Position numbers and translations under genes: made by a program. Below, piece by piece: positions 10,850 through 22,366 of a stretch of 64,000 nt of DNA. This DNA comes from Cliona cf. orientalis (lineage: Eukaryota > Porifera > Demospongiae > Clionaida > Clionaidae): the NCBI GenBank assembly GCA_963930775.1, contig OZ005689.1:34767235-34831234 (forward strand). Direction: 5' to 3'. Numbering within the stretch: position 1 is the stretch's first letter; the number at the start of each line of letters is the position of its first letter. The notes below the pieces were generated by a model. It saw only the letters and a list, made by a program, of their open reading frames with translations. It did not search any database and was not told where the DNA came from.

Positions 10850-12228
10850 ATTGGGGATGCTGTGTGCGAGCATTCTGGTTGATTGGTTGGTTGTTCACAT
10901 GCTCGAGGTAACATTTGATGCAGTTTGTTCAAATGTGTTTCATGTGCCTTTGTATCCATGTTAAACCATGTACTTTCTGGAATTTCCAATGACTGGTATG
11001 CTGATCGAATTTGAAACTTACCACGGCTAATAACTGCTAGTTCAAATTCAGATTTCTGATCCTTTACTAGCTCTTCCATTTTACGAACAAATGCAGGTAA
11101 CTCGCTACGCTTGTAGTCCACTTTAGCTTTCAAGACAGCATTCACAGATTCACTTGCATTTGTTGAAAACTGCTCTGGAGGGTTTCCCAGACCTGCTTCC
11201 TGCCTGACGGGCTTCAACGTTGTCTCCTTCATAACGTGACTCTCGTATCGCACAAACCAGTCGTGAAATCGATCGATTTCAATGGCCGTAATTTCTCCAC
11301 TTCTCCTTAATGGCATCCAGCTTCATGTCAAACAAACTGCTGTTTTGAGAGTCAACAAGCCCTTCATACATAGTATCTCCTCTTTGCTTACCAAACATGT
11401 CATCAAGGATCTGATTGCGAGTCTCGACAGGAAACCCCATATCCTTAAGCTTGGCTTCTATGTTGCGACGCTTGTGAATCTGACAGCCAAGATGAATAGC
11501 CAAAGGAAATCCATGACGAAGCGCATCTGATAGTGATTCTTCTCCATCAGTTCCAAAAGCTTGGACATTTTTTAGCTCTTTTTGCAAACCAATCAAGCTA
11601 GACACGAAAAACAAGTAGGTGGGAAATGTCTTCCTATAGTGTATAAGGATTGGACCAACACAAATAGGAGGTTTTCCAGTACGTCTCGATTCCAAAAGCA
11701 AATGCCGGTATGTGATTGGAGTGACATCAAACTCGCCCAAAGAGAACGTTGGATCAACTGTCAAAATACAATGCTCAGTACTATCTGTACCAAATCGTAC
11801 TAAATCTCGTAGTTGGTAGTCAGAAGCAAGAACAATTGCTGGATCTGGCAAGATTTTTATATCACGAATAAAAGTGCAACTTGCATCCTCCTGCTTGGCT
11901 TGAAACATGATCGAGTAGAGGTCATCAGCTGGATTATACTCAGAGCACATGGCTACTGAGTTGGAATATCTAGCTTGACGCTCATTGCGTGGAAGTTGCC
12001 CAGGACAGGAAGAGGACATTAATCCACCCACTTTCTCTGATACACGATGAATAGCTTGTTTTGGGCCAGCTGTTTCACAATCAGATTTGATCATTTCCTT
12101 GGTGCTAGGCCACGTTGGGAAGAACGGTCGATCACACTTCGAATTCCCATGCTTTTGTGCTGACGGAATGAAGTTACCAGGAAAATAGTATGCTAGTAAA
12201 GCCAAATGATGTGGGTTATTAGCAGCAT
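10850..12228 (-). pseudogene. MULE1 DDE catalytic core exon
   Basis: The exon opens at 12228 after the acceptor ...TTTCAATACAG. The DDE-type core shows ILTVDPTFSLGEFDVTPITY (first Asp), FGTDGEESLSDALRHGF (second Asp) and HLGCQIHKRRNIEAKL with the C-x2-H found in MULE transposases. STNASESVNAVLKAKVDYK follows. The MULE2 exon at 55063 aligns along its length (shared HGNSK near the start, GEF-VTP-TY-HL, FGT, STNAS-S-NA). The stretch 11316-11279 changes frame, so one frameshift is present. Confidence 0.85.
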
Positions 12229-13556
12229 CTGTATTGAAAAAATATTGATAGAGAGATTAAGAGCTATGCTCAACTATTTCAGCATAAGCATGATAAATTT
12301 TAATAGATTAACAATAATATACAACACACATACATGTCTTTAATTGTAATCATTCGGGGTGAGCCCCCAAATACACGAGAGACAGGAAGCTATCTTGTAA
12401 TATCTATACATAAAAGTTTGTGGGTTGATAATATCAGTGAGGAGAGAATTAAATTTGTACCCATAAGGTAATGGTTGTCACACACTGCACACGATTTAAA
12501 TGCAGAGATGACCTGTAAGCAGGCTACTAGCTAAATGTGCAAAGGCATAAAACAGTAGTGAACCATGCTGACAAGGCTCAGGTACACAATTAACATCACT
12601 GGTAGATCTACTTCCTGAGCATGAAGGTGACTGCATGGAGTCTTGTCCTCTGGGTACAGGTGCTTGAACTCGCATGTAGACTGGAGTACGCTATTCAAGT
12701 ATAGATGATCAATATCATTGGACTACTATAATATGTGGAACTCCCCACGTTGTGCACACATCATGCCATGTACTATAATATACATGGAAATTTTCGCTTT
12801 TGCCTAGCCCAGCTACCTTTGCAGTGCAGAAATTCACCAATCCGATAACAGTGTGGATTATAACGGTTGGTCATCGGCTAAAATCTGACCAACATGGCTC
12901 CATGGCTGGCCGAACCGCTCCTGGTTGGACACATGGCCGCCTTACCATCATTTGCCAGTGGGGTTTGCAATGCACATGCATTCTAATAGTACTGGCAGTA
13001 GCTGGGGGATGTTAGTAGTAGTAGTTTATTTAGCACCCACAGGCACTTAGCTTACAACCTTCACTGCTCTGTGCTGTGGTTTGTGGTACATGCAACTGCA
13101 CCTCTGCAGATACATGTAGCTACAACTGTATAGCTGTGCTTGTGCATTGCTGCTACCTTCCCTTGCAAGGACACTCGTCTTATAATATTATCTGGCTGTA
13201 TTACGCATAGACATGTACAATGCATATAGTGTCCGATCAAACTAGAATATTCGTGCATGATAAAAAATTTTGCCAATGAGAGATGGTGGTGAAATTTTCA
13301 AAACCTTTCTCCTGACAAAAAGTTCCTGAGTATACAGTACCGTAGATCTGGAAATTTTCGTGTAAAGAAACTTTCGTATAAAATTATCGCATAAATATTT
13401 TTTTCATAGGAACGACCCCTTACCGCATTAGTGCTATTAGTGCATGCTAATTTTTGTAAGATTAATTTTCGTAGCCACCATTAACTACGAAAATATTTTT
13501 ACAACAAAAATTTCCAGATTTACGGTATATGAAATAGTCTAATATTGTAATAATAC
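12229..13556 (-). other. MULE1 intron
   Basis: Donor ACAG|GTATTA (13556-13551) and acceptor ATACAG (12230-12229). It interrupts a codon after its first base, the same position and phase as the 340-bp intron of MULE2 (54723-55062). It holds the small miniature element at 13338-13527 and low-complexity GTAGTA repeats; I see no gene in it. Confidence 0.75.
13338..13527. mobile_element. 190-bp miniature element, TACCGTA ends
   Basis: Inverted ends TACCGTAGATCTGGAAATTT and AAATTTCCAGATTTACGGTA, starting and ending in TA, which is probably the target duplication. It is related by its ends to the element at 20072-20581 and to the sequence at 53309. No coding capacity. Confidence 0.8.
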
Positions 13557-13925
13557 CTGTAATCAGAGCTATGAGACGTCGGCAGGAGCTGTTTGAAGGA
13601 TGTACACTATGCAGTCTTCGAAGGTAGTATACATTGCTCCCAGATGCTCCAGGTGCACACTTTTCGACATCAATGTATCCATCTTTAAAAAAGCTAGCAT
13701 GAAAGGATACAATGTGTGAACCACTATAGGTCCATTTTCCAAACGAATCTTTCTTGATGTCATCTGGGTGGCCAAGATTAGTAATATTCACCACGAACGC
13801 TGATGTCTTGGAAATACTGGTGGGCCGAACTTTGCATATCTTTGATCTATCTTGGGATTCAATAGAATGCGAAGAATTTGCTCAGCAGAATAGTTTGGAG
13901 GCGGTATTTCATAGATAGGTTGCAG
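13557..13925 (-). pseudogene. MULE1 N-terminal domain exon
   Basis: The frame reads SKTSAFVVNITNL, then KKDSFGKWTYSGSHIVSF, then GSNVYYLRRLHSVHPSN, then RRLIALITG at the donor. MULE2 has TKTATFVVDLDDV, ADDLGTWNANGTKSRYF, STRSCYYTLTRRNYTHGTYN and LRRIVIDIRG at the same places. Conserved W, G, paired Tyr, Arg and His suggest a FLYWCH/WRKY-GCM1-like DNA-binding domain, but I cannot see a clear zinc ligand set in both copies. A one-base frameshift near 13830 separates the upstream part (PNYSAEQILRILLNPKIDQR). Confidence 0.65.
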
Positions 13926-14058
13926 ATTATCCCTATAAAATTTAATTGCACAATAGAGACTGCATAACAACTATTACAATGCATGCTCACTGCAGGAGTA
14001 AATTTGATAGGAGTGTCAAAGTACTCTCTATGTACGTTACTACACTATTGGGCTGGAC

Positions 14059-14677
14059 CAAGGGCTTATAGACCCCAAAGGGGGAGAGGGCATGTAACTG
14101 GCACCTGGCAAAATTCCAATCCATAGGCTAAAAATAGTAAAATCCATATTATCAGTGCACAGCACTAATGCAACTAGAGCTCTATAGAGCACATACCCCG
14201 CGCGCCCTGTAGCCACTCTAGCGTAGTACTATGAGGCACACATGTAGCGGTTTCATGACGTGACGACCCTTTACAACACAGTGCTTGAGCATGCGCAGTC
14301 GCATCCGCATACTAAAAGAGTGGGTGTGGTCGATAAACCACAGGCATGCTGAACAGAAAATGCACGATTTGTAGAACTAATAAGCTTTTTCGAGAAATTC
14401 GAAGCGCGTACAAACCATTTTTTCACCGATATCTACCGATTGGTTGTGCTTATAGCACGCACAGACGCCTAGAACTCGAGATCTGGCAATTTTCGTGCCA
14501 ACGACGACAACAACAACAACAACAGACATACAAACCGATTGCTTTACCCCTTGCGCATGCGCGCGGGGTAATTACTATAATTAGTTACAAACCACTGTCT
14601 GATTTGAATTTTGCTAGGTACACTATCATGTATGGCAGTTACATGCCCTCTCCCCCTTTGGGGTCTATAAGCCCTTG
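14059..14677. mobile_element. hAT-type miniature element
   Basis: Inverted ends CAAGGGCTTATAGACCCC and GGGGTCTATAAGCCCTTG, extending about 40 bp, flanked by GCTGGAC on both sides (14052-14058 and 14678-14684), a 7-bp duplication close to the hAT 8 bp. The inside holds a CAA/ACG-rich block and an NRF1-like TTGCGCATGCGCGC; inner segments recur in the element at 41563-42822. It lies in an upstream intron of MULE1. Confidence 0.75.
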
Positions 14678-14689
14678 GCTGGACTTATT

Positions 14690-15386
14690 ATCATGTAACT
14701 TAGGGGACTCTAAGGGGAGCATCACATGAAACTACATGTATCTCTGCTCACTAGCAAACATGCTTTATTCCACTGCGAGTATTAGCTAGATGCACGAATT
14801 TAAAGGATTTGATTGCCAAAGGGCAGATGCAAAAAAAGCAGCTATTTTTAAAGTGGGGCACATGTATGCGCAAAGGCAGCAGTCACAGGCATCCCAGGCC
14901 AGGCCAAGGGCTGCTTTGCCTTCTATACTACACATTTCTCTGAAGTGGTACCCAGACTGACCGTGATAATCCTCATCCAAACCCGCCCACCTGTAATATC
15001 CTCGAAATTTCCCGGGTAGAACCCTGCAATACTGATGATCTTGCTATATAGCAGGGAACACAGGGGTGCTTTCGCCCTTGGGATCGACTCCCCCCTCCCC
15101 TCTTGCAAATTATAGGGGTTGCCCCCCTCTCCCTTAAAATTTGCTGTCCCACTCTAGAGCGAAATCCTGAAATAAGCCCTCACTAGGTATATTACACTCA
15201 CAGTTCTGTTGCAGATCTCGATTGTTCTATAGTTGGTTTTGCAAATTCATCCTCCAAACGCCTACATTAATATGATTTCAACATGGAATCATTGGAGTTC
15301 ATGAGACAATGTCACACTGAGGCAGTACCCCTTCCCCATAATAACTACTGTAACCAATATCCCCCCTACAAGACCTTTAGTACTAG
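14690..15386. other. No gene recognised
   Basis: Presumed intron of MULE1. C-rich pieces near 15080-15135 look like decayed repeat ends. The small open frames on both strands have no recognised domain. Confidence 0.5.
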
Positions 15387-15407
15387 CCCCCCCCCCCCCC
15401 CCCCCCC
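15387..15407. repeat. Poly-C tract (21 C)
   Basis: An uninterrupted run of C, one of five such tracts of 13-26 C in the window. Confidence 0.95.
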
Positions 15408-15469
15408 ACTCAAGTTATTAACTTCATGCACCAGTCTTATCGTACTATTACAAAAGTTATTTGTCTTAC

Positions 15470-15920
15470 CTTTTCACTTTCTTTGGAGGTGGAGAATCTG
15501 ATGATGACCCTACCAACAATAATTAACAAAGGGCATAACACTCAGTTACTGGCATCGTTTCAGTCATTGACCGTTCAGTACCCGCTACCAACTAGCTACA
15601 CCGTACGTACATGTACGTTCTTGCTCAACTTTCACTAGAATACAGCTATCATCCGAAACTTCCTCATCAAAATCTGCCAAACCTTCCCTGTACAGTCAGT
15701 CAGTCACAATCAAATCACAGTGTGTACTACGGTGCAGGACAAGAAACTAACCTGAACTTTGGTGACATCCAAAGCTTGATAGGCGACCCTTCACGGACAA
15801 GAGGTAAGAGGAGGACGATGACAAAGACAAAGGTGATAAGGTAGCATCATAATTATCATTAATTGGTTGGATTGCTCCAGATTCTTCCAACTCGTGGCTC
15901 TCCATCATTTTCTTCTGCAT
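15470..15920 (-). pseudogene. MULE1 N-terminal exons
   Basis: Exon 15920-15752 (ATG at 15920) encodes an acidic Ser-rich segment and ends at TTCAG|GTTAGT. A 40-bp exon 15509-15470 follows with acceptor GGTAG and donor AAAAG|GTAAGA. The join keeps frame across both introns and spells SSGSSSDSPPPKKVKR, a monopartite nuclear-localisation-like motif. MULE2 has two exons in the same place that also end in a basic KR at codon phase 2. Inferred from frame and splice sites; no cDNA is available. Confidence 0.6.
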
Positions 15921-16034
15921 GGTGTGCGGATTAGAATGCGCATGCGCATAGGCCTGCAGTTGCGTATTATGGAAAGGGGTCATATCATACATATTATACG
16001 CACAATCCGCGGAATACTCGGTCAGCGTTGTAAT

Positions 16035-16090
16035 AGTCAGTCCAGTAGTCCAGTCCACCAGTCCAATCCACCGATTGTCTACACCCTCAA
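16035..16090 (-). repeat. GGACTGG tandem leader repeat
   Basis: On the minus strand, TGGACTGG units just upstream of the MULE1 N-terminal exons. Counterparts lie at 7650-7692 and 52262-52330. Confidence 0.7.
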
Positions 16091-16539
16091 GAAAAGCAGC
16101 TTAGATTTAACTTTGTCTACTTAAGGTAAGGAAAATCTGACAGGAACAATGTTGGAAAACTACAAATAGTGTTTCAGAGGGCGTGGCTAATCGCGATTAT
16201 ACCGCTTAATTGATTAGATATTTGTGGTTTATTGTTTCATATTATGAAAGTACTAGAGTTGGGCTTCAATTTCAATATCATGATCAGTACTCAATTGTCA
16301 CACAAGGCACTAGTATTAGCTCCTGAAAATGTGCATATTTCATTGGTGAACACAGATGAGAGTCCTTAACTGCACTGAGTATTTACTGTTTTGAAGTAAT
16401 TGGTAAGTCATACTATTATAAATGCTAAGTTTTACTGTTTATCAATACTTTAGAAAAGATAAGGAAAGGCACAAAAGGATGGTAATGTTTATGTATGCAT
16501 GTACACCCACATCTACACCATAATAGTCGCACCGTACAC

Positions 16540-16640
16540 ATGGCGTTATCACAAAAGTCGCCATATCTCAAAATATAGGTGTCTGAGACACTCGTAAGCA
16601 CAATGAATCAGTTGAATTCATCAAACAACTGGTTTCAATG
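16540..16640. repeat. Shared repeat block (CGCCATATCTC... family)
   Basis: The stretch containing CGCCATATCTC, TCGTAAGCACAA and GAATCA recurs at 41966-42050 in the TTAA element and, inverted, at 14380-14500 in the hAT-type miniature. The carrier family here has no visible ends. Confidence 0.6.
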
Positions 16641-16737
16641 TTCAGGGAATGTTGCAAACAAAATTTTAGTGGAGCCCCTGAATTTTCTCAGATTACATCA
16701 TAATTATCTCATAACCACAGAAAAGTAAATTGCTATA

Positions 16738-17372
16738 TGTGACCCTCCACGAGGAAACCAAGCATAATGCGTGGAAAAAAATTTGAGTTAAGGCCACCAT
16801 TACCAACTACAACCTTTGAACTATTGCTCCAGCAAATTTGAAGTCTCTAGCCCGTGTAGTCATGGAGATATGAGCAAAAATATACCCGGATCGCCCGTAC
16901 TAAAGTGTTGCAAAAAATTGCAATGAACATTGCTACGTACGTTGCACGCGGAAGTCCATATATTCGCCATTTATGGCAAATACGTGGCCCCGCCCACTAA
17001 GTAAAAGAGCCAGATGGCTGCCAGAACGTTGGAAAGAGAGCAGCAGCCGTGTCTATAGATCGTTAGTATACAAAATCTAAGAAAGAAGTGACTGGAGAGT
17101 ATTTTCTGTGCAGCTGCCGTGCTTGCCTAGCGGCAACGGCTCCGTATCATGGACGATCAATGTTAGCTACACGGTCGACTTCTTCGAGCCATAACTCGGT
17201 AAGTATAGCGTTCTAGAAGCTATGAAGCAGATTTTTGTGTAGAGGAATGATTCCTCTATCGATCTATACCAAAAAGTGAAAAACGATAATTATCACCTTG
17301 GGCAACTATTTTGGCCTGTATCTCAGATTGATATCCAGTGCATTATGCTTGGTTTCCTCGTGGAGGGTCACA
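16738..17372. mobile_element. Miniature element family 2, copy a
   Basis: Inverted ends TGTGACCCTCCACGAGGAAA and TTTCCTCGTGGAGGGTCACA of about 33 bp, flanked by TA on both sides; 635 bp. The inside holds ATGGCTGCCAGAACG (M-A-A-R-T-L-E) after a CCCCGCCC GC box and a strong donor-like CTCG|GTAAGTAT near 17200. No transposase. A second, end-less copy lies at 29497-29936. Confidence 0.9.
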
Positions 17373-17590
17373 TATACTGGGGGTGCAATTTGTATTGGCC
17401 ATTGGTTCTAATGTATCATGCAGAGCTAATGGTTGATATGAAACCCGTGTACAATTTTTTGGCCATAATTCGGCTTGGGAAGCTTTTTAGAGCCTGGCTC
17501 TTTGACCGTTGAACTCTACAGTAAATTCTGCGTCGACCTATACCCAAAAGCGATTTTCATGAAAAATCGCGAGTGGTCGGTTTTTCCATA
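17373..17590. repeat. Diverged duplicate of the family 2 right end
   Basis: The order GGCCATAATTCGG, a response-like spacer, then TATACCCAAAAGCG and GCGGGTCACA parallels the last third of family 2 (CCATAACTCGG, TATACCAAAAAGTG, GGGTCACA). It looks like a second, older element or tail attached to the first. Confidence 0.5.
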
Positions 17591-18530
17591 GCGGGTCACA
17601 TTTGAACTTGCTGTAAGTCATAGCAGAGGCTCAACATTGCACATCATGGGCCTATGAGTCTGTGTGGTCATAACTATTGTGTTTGTATGTTTTGCTCCAT
17701 GCATGTAATTAAGATGATTTTAATACAATAATTATTAATTTTTATAAAATTGTGTACATAGTGATAAGCAATAATATTGTTATTTTAATTAAGCTAGTTA
17801 AGTAAGTTAGGTGATGGCGAGGCTGCCGATCATCAGGGGAGAACCGAGTCTGATCCACACCAGCCACAGGTTTCGGTCCCATTAATCTCCCGACCTGTGG
17901 TCAGCTACAGAAATTAAGGGCGGGACCACTACAAGGAGTCCAGTTGGGGGGTCTTTAGATATGTCCTCTCTTCTTCGTTTCGTGTTATCACGTGACCAGA
18001 CTTAGGCGTAGTCATGTGTTCGGTTGGTGTACACATGATGGGTCGCGCATGCAGTTTCTTACTATTTGTTGTGTGCAGAAGCGAGTATTATGATGCTTAA
18101 GAGGTATTGTAAGTTAGGTAGGCTGTTAACTCTCTCCCAATATCCCATTACCAAGTTTTATGGATTCAAGCAGATCTATTTTCACTTTACTAACTTACTT
18201 TCCATTGTGAGGCTTGGACAGTCTATATTGACATGTGCTCTCTTAGCAAAGCCAGCTAATTGGACCATGTGATTTTAATCATATGCAGTGTTGGGGCCAG
18301 ATGCTGATTTGTGGGATACAGCACTATATTTCATACTGTCTGCCAGTTGTATTTTACATAATTATACTTTTGTACTGTGTGTGTATGTGCATGTGCATGT
18401 GTGTTGTGTATGACACTGTTTCGCGTTCTAATGCTTACAGTGGGTCAAGACCGTATGATAAGAATGGCAGCTTTTTCTTAAAATAGCTAGCAGCTGAAAG
18501 AAAGTTCATCCACCCTTTAGTAGCTCCCAG
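17591..18530. other. No gene recognised
   Basis: The stretch 17810-18060 has CACGTG-like and GC-rich blocks and could be the LTR or leader of the Gypsy fossil that follows, but no second copy is present. Poly-GT near 18380-18410. No supported reading frame. Confidence 0.5.
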
Positions 18531-18543
18531 CCCCCCCCCCCCC
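18531..18543. repeat. Poly-C tract (13 C)
   Basis: A run of C just before the protease part of the Gypsy fossil. Confidence 0.9.
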
Positions 18544-19347
18544 TCCACATGGCCGCACTACCTTAAATTTGCTTGCTCCAGACCTGTAGTCTCAGCCCCA
18601 ACTGTCATTATCCAATTGACCACAAGCAAAGGACAGGCCAGAATCGAGACTCGGGAGCAGACATTTGCGCAGCAGGACCAGATTTTGTCCACAGCCTCAG
18701 AAAACACAATGACAATCTGGCCACGTCGGATGTTACTCCACAAGCCATCAATGGCTCGCTCCTGCACCCAGCAGGAAAATTCCCTAAAGTGCAGTTTCGC
18801 CTTAACGGCAGGGAAGCACAAGACGACGTGCACATGTACTCCTCAGTCTTGGGCGAATCAACATACATGTGAATCCTGTCAGAATTCTTAGGGGTCACCA
18901 CGATTGGTGAGAACCATTCAGTTGGCTCAGTCCCTGGAGCAATTAACGAGGAGGTCAATCTCTTCCCTCACTTATCTCTGTATGCCAAAGGTACGGTATG
19001 TGGTGTTGTCACACAGAAGGGTCGAGCATCATCCCTGAGCTCACCCTGCATAGTACGTATCTTTCCGTCGAAGACAGTTGGAAACTCTACCATGATCTGT
19101 TCAGCGGTAGCCTGTGTAATGCTGAAACAGGTTTAGGGTAACATTCTGGCAGAATTCCAAGTTGCTTTGCGGTGAGCCAGGATATAACTGTGTCTAAGCT
19201 CAACCTATTTGTCCGATGAGCATCAGTCAGAAGCAGTTGCTGATATAGCCCAGTTAAAAGCCAAATATTTCACCATCCTGGACGCTTGGAAAGGATACCA
19301 CCAGTGCCCACTTGATGCACAAAGTCAACTCTTAACCACATTCATTA

Positions 19348-19369
19348 CCCCCCCCCCCCCCCCCCCCCC
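19348..19369. repeat. Poly-C tract (22 C)
   Basis: Sits inside the reverse transcriptase part of Gypsy fossil 2, directly after the codons for TTFIT. Confidence 0.95.
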
Positions 19370-20073
19370 ATTGGGCGGTTCAAATACTTACGTGCCCCAC
19401 ATGCAATCTGTTCCATAAGTGAGCAGTATAACAGACACATTGATGAAGCTCTGGCTGGTATGAAAGTTTCGAAAGATCATTGATGATGTTTATAGCAGTG
19501 TATCACGATGAGCAGGAACATGTGGAGCATGTGCGACAGCTCCTGCATCGATATGAGGAAAAGAAAATTTCGCTGAACAGAGAAGTTTCGTTATCAGACA
19601 GAAGTATTTTTTGCCGGATTTATGTTGACATCTGAAGGCCACTATATCAGCAAGGACATCACTTCAGCTCCGATCATTGTTTGGCCTAACCAACCAGTTG
19701 GCATCCAGCCAGAGCCCGACAGCAAACATCCTTACTCCCCTCAGACCTCGATTGAGCTCACGTAACAATTTTATGTGGACAGAGGTACACGAAATGGCTT
19801 TTCAGAATGCAAAGAAAGCTGTAACAGCTCCCACCCTAGCCTACTTAAGGAAACATGCCTGCACACGGATGCATGCACAATGGACTAGGATTTGACTTGC
19901 TACAAAGAGCCAAAGGCAGTGATGGCGAATGGAAAACCGTTCAAGATTCCTTACGGACACAGAATCCAGGTATGCCATCATAGAGCTGGAATGCTTGGCA
20001 GTCGCTTGGGCCGTGAAAAAGTGTCAAATTTTCCTGTCTGGGCTTAATCATTTTACTGTACTCACTGATCATA

Positions 20074-20579
20074 CCGTATAGCGAAAAATTTTCAAGGGTA
20101 GCAATTTCGCGGATATGGGATTTTGAATTTTTTCGCGTTTTAATTTTCGAGGATCAGCCCTGAGACAAAGCCACACCCCCAAATTGGATGCAATCAAAAC
20201 CACGCCCCTCTTCTTTCATATGCGCGTGCAAATCATATATGCATAGCAGATAGTGTTAAACACGAGCTAACTATGTCTGAACTCCGAAGCTGTGTGTTGT
20301 GGAGGCGATGATCCATGGCTACCACGAGTATCAAAGTATATGAGAGGCTGAAGTTGGAGAAAATCTGACGTGTATCCGAGAACCCAGCAACGTCCGTGAC
20401 CCCTACGTTCCTCGTTCAAGGTGCTAGTTAGCTAGAGAAGCAAAACGTGTCACGAGACGGACGTAAACAGCGCTGGCTTGCTGTCGTAAGTTTAATTTCG
20501 AGGTATAAAATTTCGTGGATTCACCCTGATCCGTGAAAACAGCGAAAATTAGTACCCTCAAAATTTTCCCGCTATATGG
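20074..20579. mobile_element. Miniature element, CCGTATAGCG ends
   Basis: Inverted ends CCGTATAGCGAAAAATTTTC and ...AAAATTTTCCCGCTATATGG, flanked by TA (20072-20073 and 20580-20581). It has no reading frame and lies within the RNase H part of Gypsy fossil 2. The ends resemble those at 13338 and 53309. Confidence 0.8.
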
Positions 20580-20890
20580 TAATCCATTAGTACCAGGAGT
20601 ACATTACCAGGAGTGTGCAACACACTCAGTAGTAGTACAAACATCTCCTTCCAGATGTGACATCACAACCACCCTTGTACATGGGCCTGAATATCATTAG
20701 AAGGTACTTAAGTTGCAACCACTGAGTTACATTCTGTATAGATGCAGCTGCAGCTAGTTACTGATAGGACAGTGCAGATACAACGTTCATGGCTTCATGG
20801 TTTTAGTGGTTGCATGTTAATGATATTCTATGATGTCACGAGTCAAATCTGGAAAGAGATGATTGTACTATTACTATGTGGGTTGCATAC
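20580..20890. other. Unassigned insertion within Gypsy fossil 2
   Basis: Sequence between the miniature element and the resumed RNase H region. No gene or matching repeat was recognised. Confidence 0.4.
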
Positions 20891-21180
20891 TCCCAGTAAT
20901 GTACTTCAGTTAGTACCCATCCTCAACACACACAGGCTTGACGAGATAGAAAATTCCCACCTGCAACGCCTCTGTACACGGCTTATGGCTTATGGGATAT
21001 AACTTCACCATACAATGGTTGAATGGTACACGGAATGAAGCTGCCGATGCCCTTTCTCGCCACCCTCACTGCCCATCAAGCATTGGAGATGACCTTGCTA
21101 AATATGAGACAGCAACCTTAGAATCTGCATGTGCAAAGGAAGTTGTATAACATGCAATGCCAAAAATGTCAAGCCCCCTT

Positions 21181-21780
21181 CTATTCTCTTAGTGAGTTGA
21201 GAATAACGTGTCGTAATGATATTGTATGCACCGAATCAACTTTGTCAGTGAGATTACTAACTTGTGAACAGGTCGTGCGTATCCACACTAAGCCAAAACG
21301 TCCGTATTCTTAAGAGCAAGGTCTCTCTCTCAAAGCACCATCACTACTATTAGCTTATTGTATCTGTAATCTAATAACTGCAATAGATATAAGCGCATGT
21401 CACATACAATGTGTGGACAACTTTAATGTATGTATACATGTGGCTAGTATTATTAATTTTGTTGTATACTGTTCCTGTGGACTACTTCACATCTCAGTTA
21501 CTAATACTAGTTTTGAGGGAGGACAGTTAGGCAAATTAGAGTGCAGGGATGGTGTGTGTAGTGGTTGTCACACGGAATTAATTATGATCCTGCAAACAAC
21601 CGCTTCACAGTTTTGCCCAATGTTTATGTGCGGAAAGTTCCATTCAGTTCATATTTATTCCGAATGGTAAATGTGAAACGGAACAGTATAGGTGCGCATG
21701 CACATTCACGGTGGTACACATTGTGTGAGAAGAACTGACCTTTGACCCTTGCAATGCTCAAGCACTAGCCATAGCACATG
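21181..21780. other. No gene recognised
   Basis: AT-rich unique-looking sequence with only short open frames. Confidence 0.5.
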
Positions 21781-21799
21781 GACAATGGAAATCTAGGGA

Positions 21800-22130
21800 T
21801 ACAAAGTGACGCTAAAACTCATTGATATTTGGGGTAAAGACACTACTGGTAGGTAGTTATAGAAATAAGGACGTATTTAAGAAGATCGCTGATAAAATGA
21901 CAGATGCAGGGTATGACAAGACAGCTGATCAGTGCAACAGCAAGGTAAGAAAGCTGAAATTGGAGTATAAGATTAAAGACTGTAGGAGCAAACGCACTGG
22001 GAGGAAGGAGTGGAGGTTCATTGACGCAAAGGATGCTGTTCTTGGGCACAAGCCAGCAACAAAAATTAATCTGATTAGCAAGGAACAAGAAGCAGGTCTG
22101 AATCATCAGTTACACACACACATACATACA
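21800..22130 (+). pseudogene. Myb/SANT-like domain relic
   Basis: KLIDIWG (about 21811-21831) and, in a shifted frame, SYRNKDVFKKIADKMTDAGY, QCNSKVRKLKLEYKIKD, GRKEWRFIDAKDAVLGHKPA match the Myb/SANT-like (trihelix, Myb_DNA-bind_4) fold: tryptophan near the start, QC-x2-K-x3-LK-x2-Y in the third helix, and the closing LG-x-x-P. Such domains occur in Harbinger transposon accessory proteins and in host proteins. One frameshift lies near 21850. It ends soon after the domain at a CA/CATA microsatellite (22113-22135); no neighbour supports a larger gene. Confidence 0.65.
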
Positions 22131-22366
22131 TACACACTCTCTCCCACTGATGAACGTATCTGTGTCATTGTAACTCCAACATCTGTTTATAACGTACAGT
22201 AACCTGTACCATACTTGTGTAACGCCATTGCTGCATTCTATTTAATGCCCACCAAACAAAAAATCACTTCTGTGGGGGTGCAATCTATTATATTTCGCGG
22301 AATTATCGATAGAACACAGGTCACAGAATATATCATGCAAGTTTGGATGATTATGAATATATAATA

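Larger units (their letters stand above)
9127..15920 (-). pseudogene. MULE transposase gene (MULE1), multi-exon, broken
   Basis: A long minus-strand gene whose pieces align in order with MULE2 at 52-61 kb. N-terminal exons (15920-15752, 15509-15470) are Ser-rich with PPPKKVKR. Next come an alignable N-terminal domain exon (about 13925-13557), the DDE core and SWIM finger (12228 to about 9911), and a Cys/His tail (9495-9127). MULE transposases cut and paste DNA in the nucleus; the SWIM finger is a usual partner of the DDE core. The copy is broken by a frameshift near 13830, an in-frame TGA near 10030, a frame change near 9480 and the insertion of family 1 copy C. The 5' start is uncertain because several ATGs are in frame between 16058 and 15918. 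Confidence 0.8.
18545..21180 (+). mobile_element. Gypsy fossil 2, rearranged
   Basis: Parts seen: aspartic protease on plus (18573-18860, DSGADICAAG and LLHPAGKFP); a reverse transcriptase beginning on minus (about 18870-19130, PTEWFSPIVVTPKNS); reverse transcriptase and connection on plus (19209-19900, LKAKYFTILDAWKGYHQCPL); and RNase H end on plus (about 20900-21125, VPILNTHRLDEIENSHLQRL). No integrase or paired LTRs. It is an old fossil with many breaks, also interrupted by a miniature element and a 22-C tract. Confidence 0.8.

Noticed and set aside
17810-18060. LTR of Gypsy fossil 2
   Set aside because: No second copy exists in the window, so it was not listed as an LTR.
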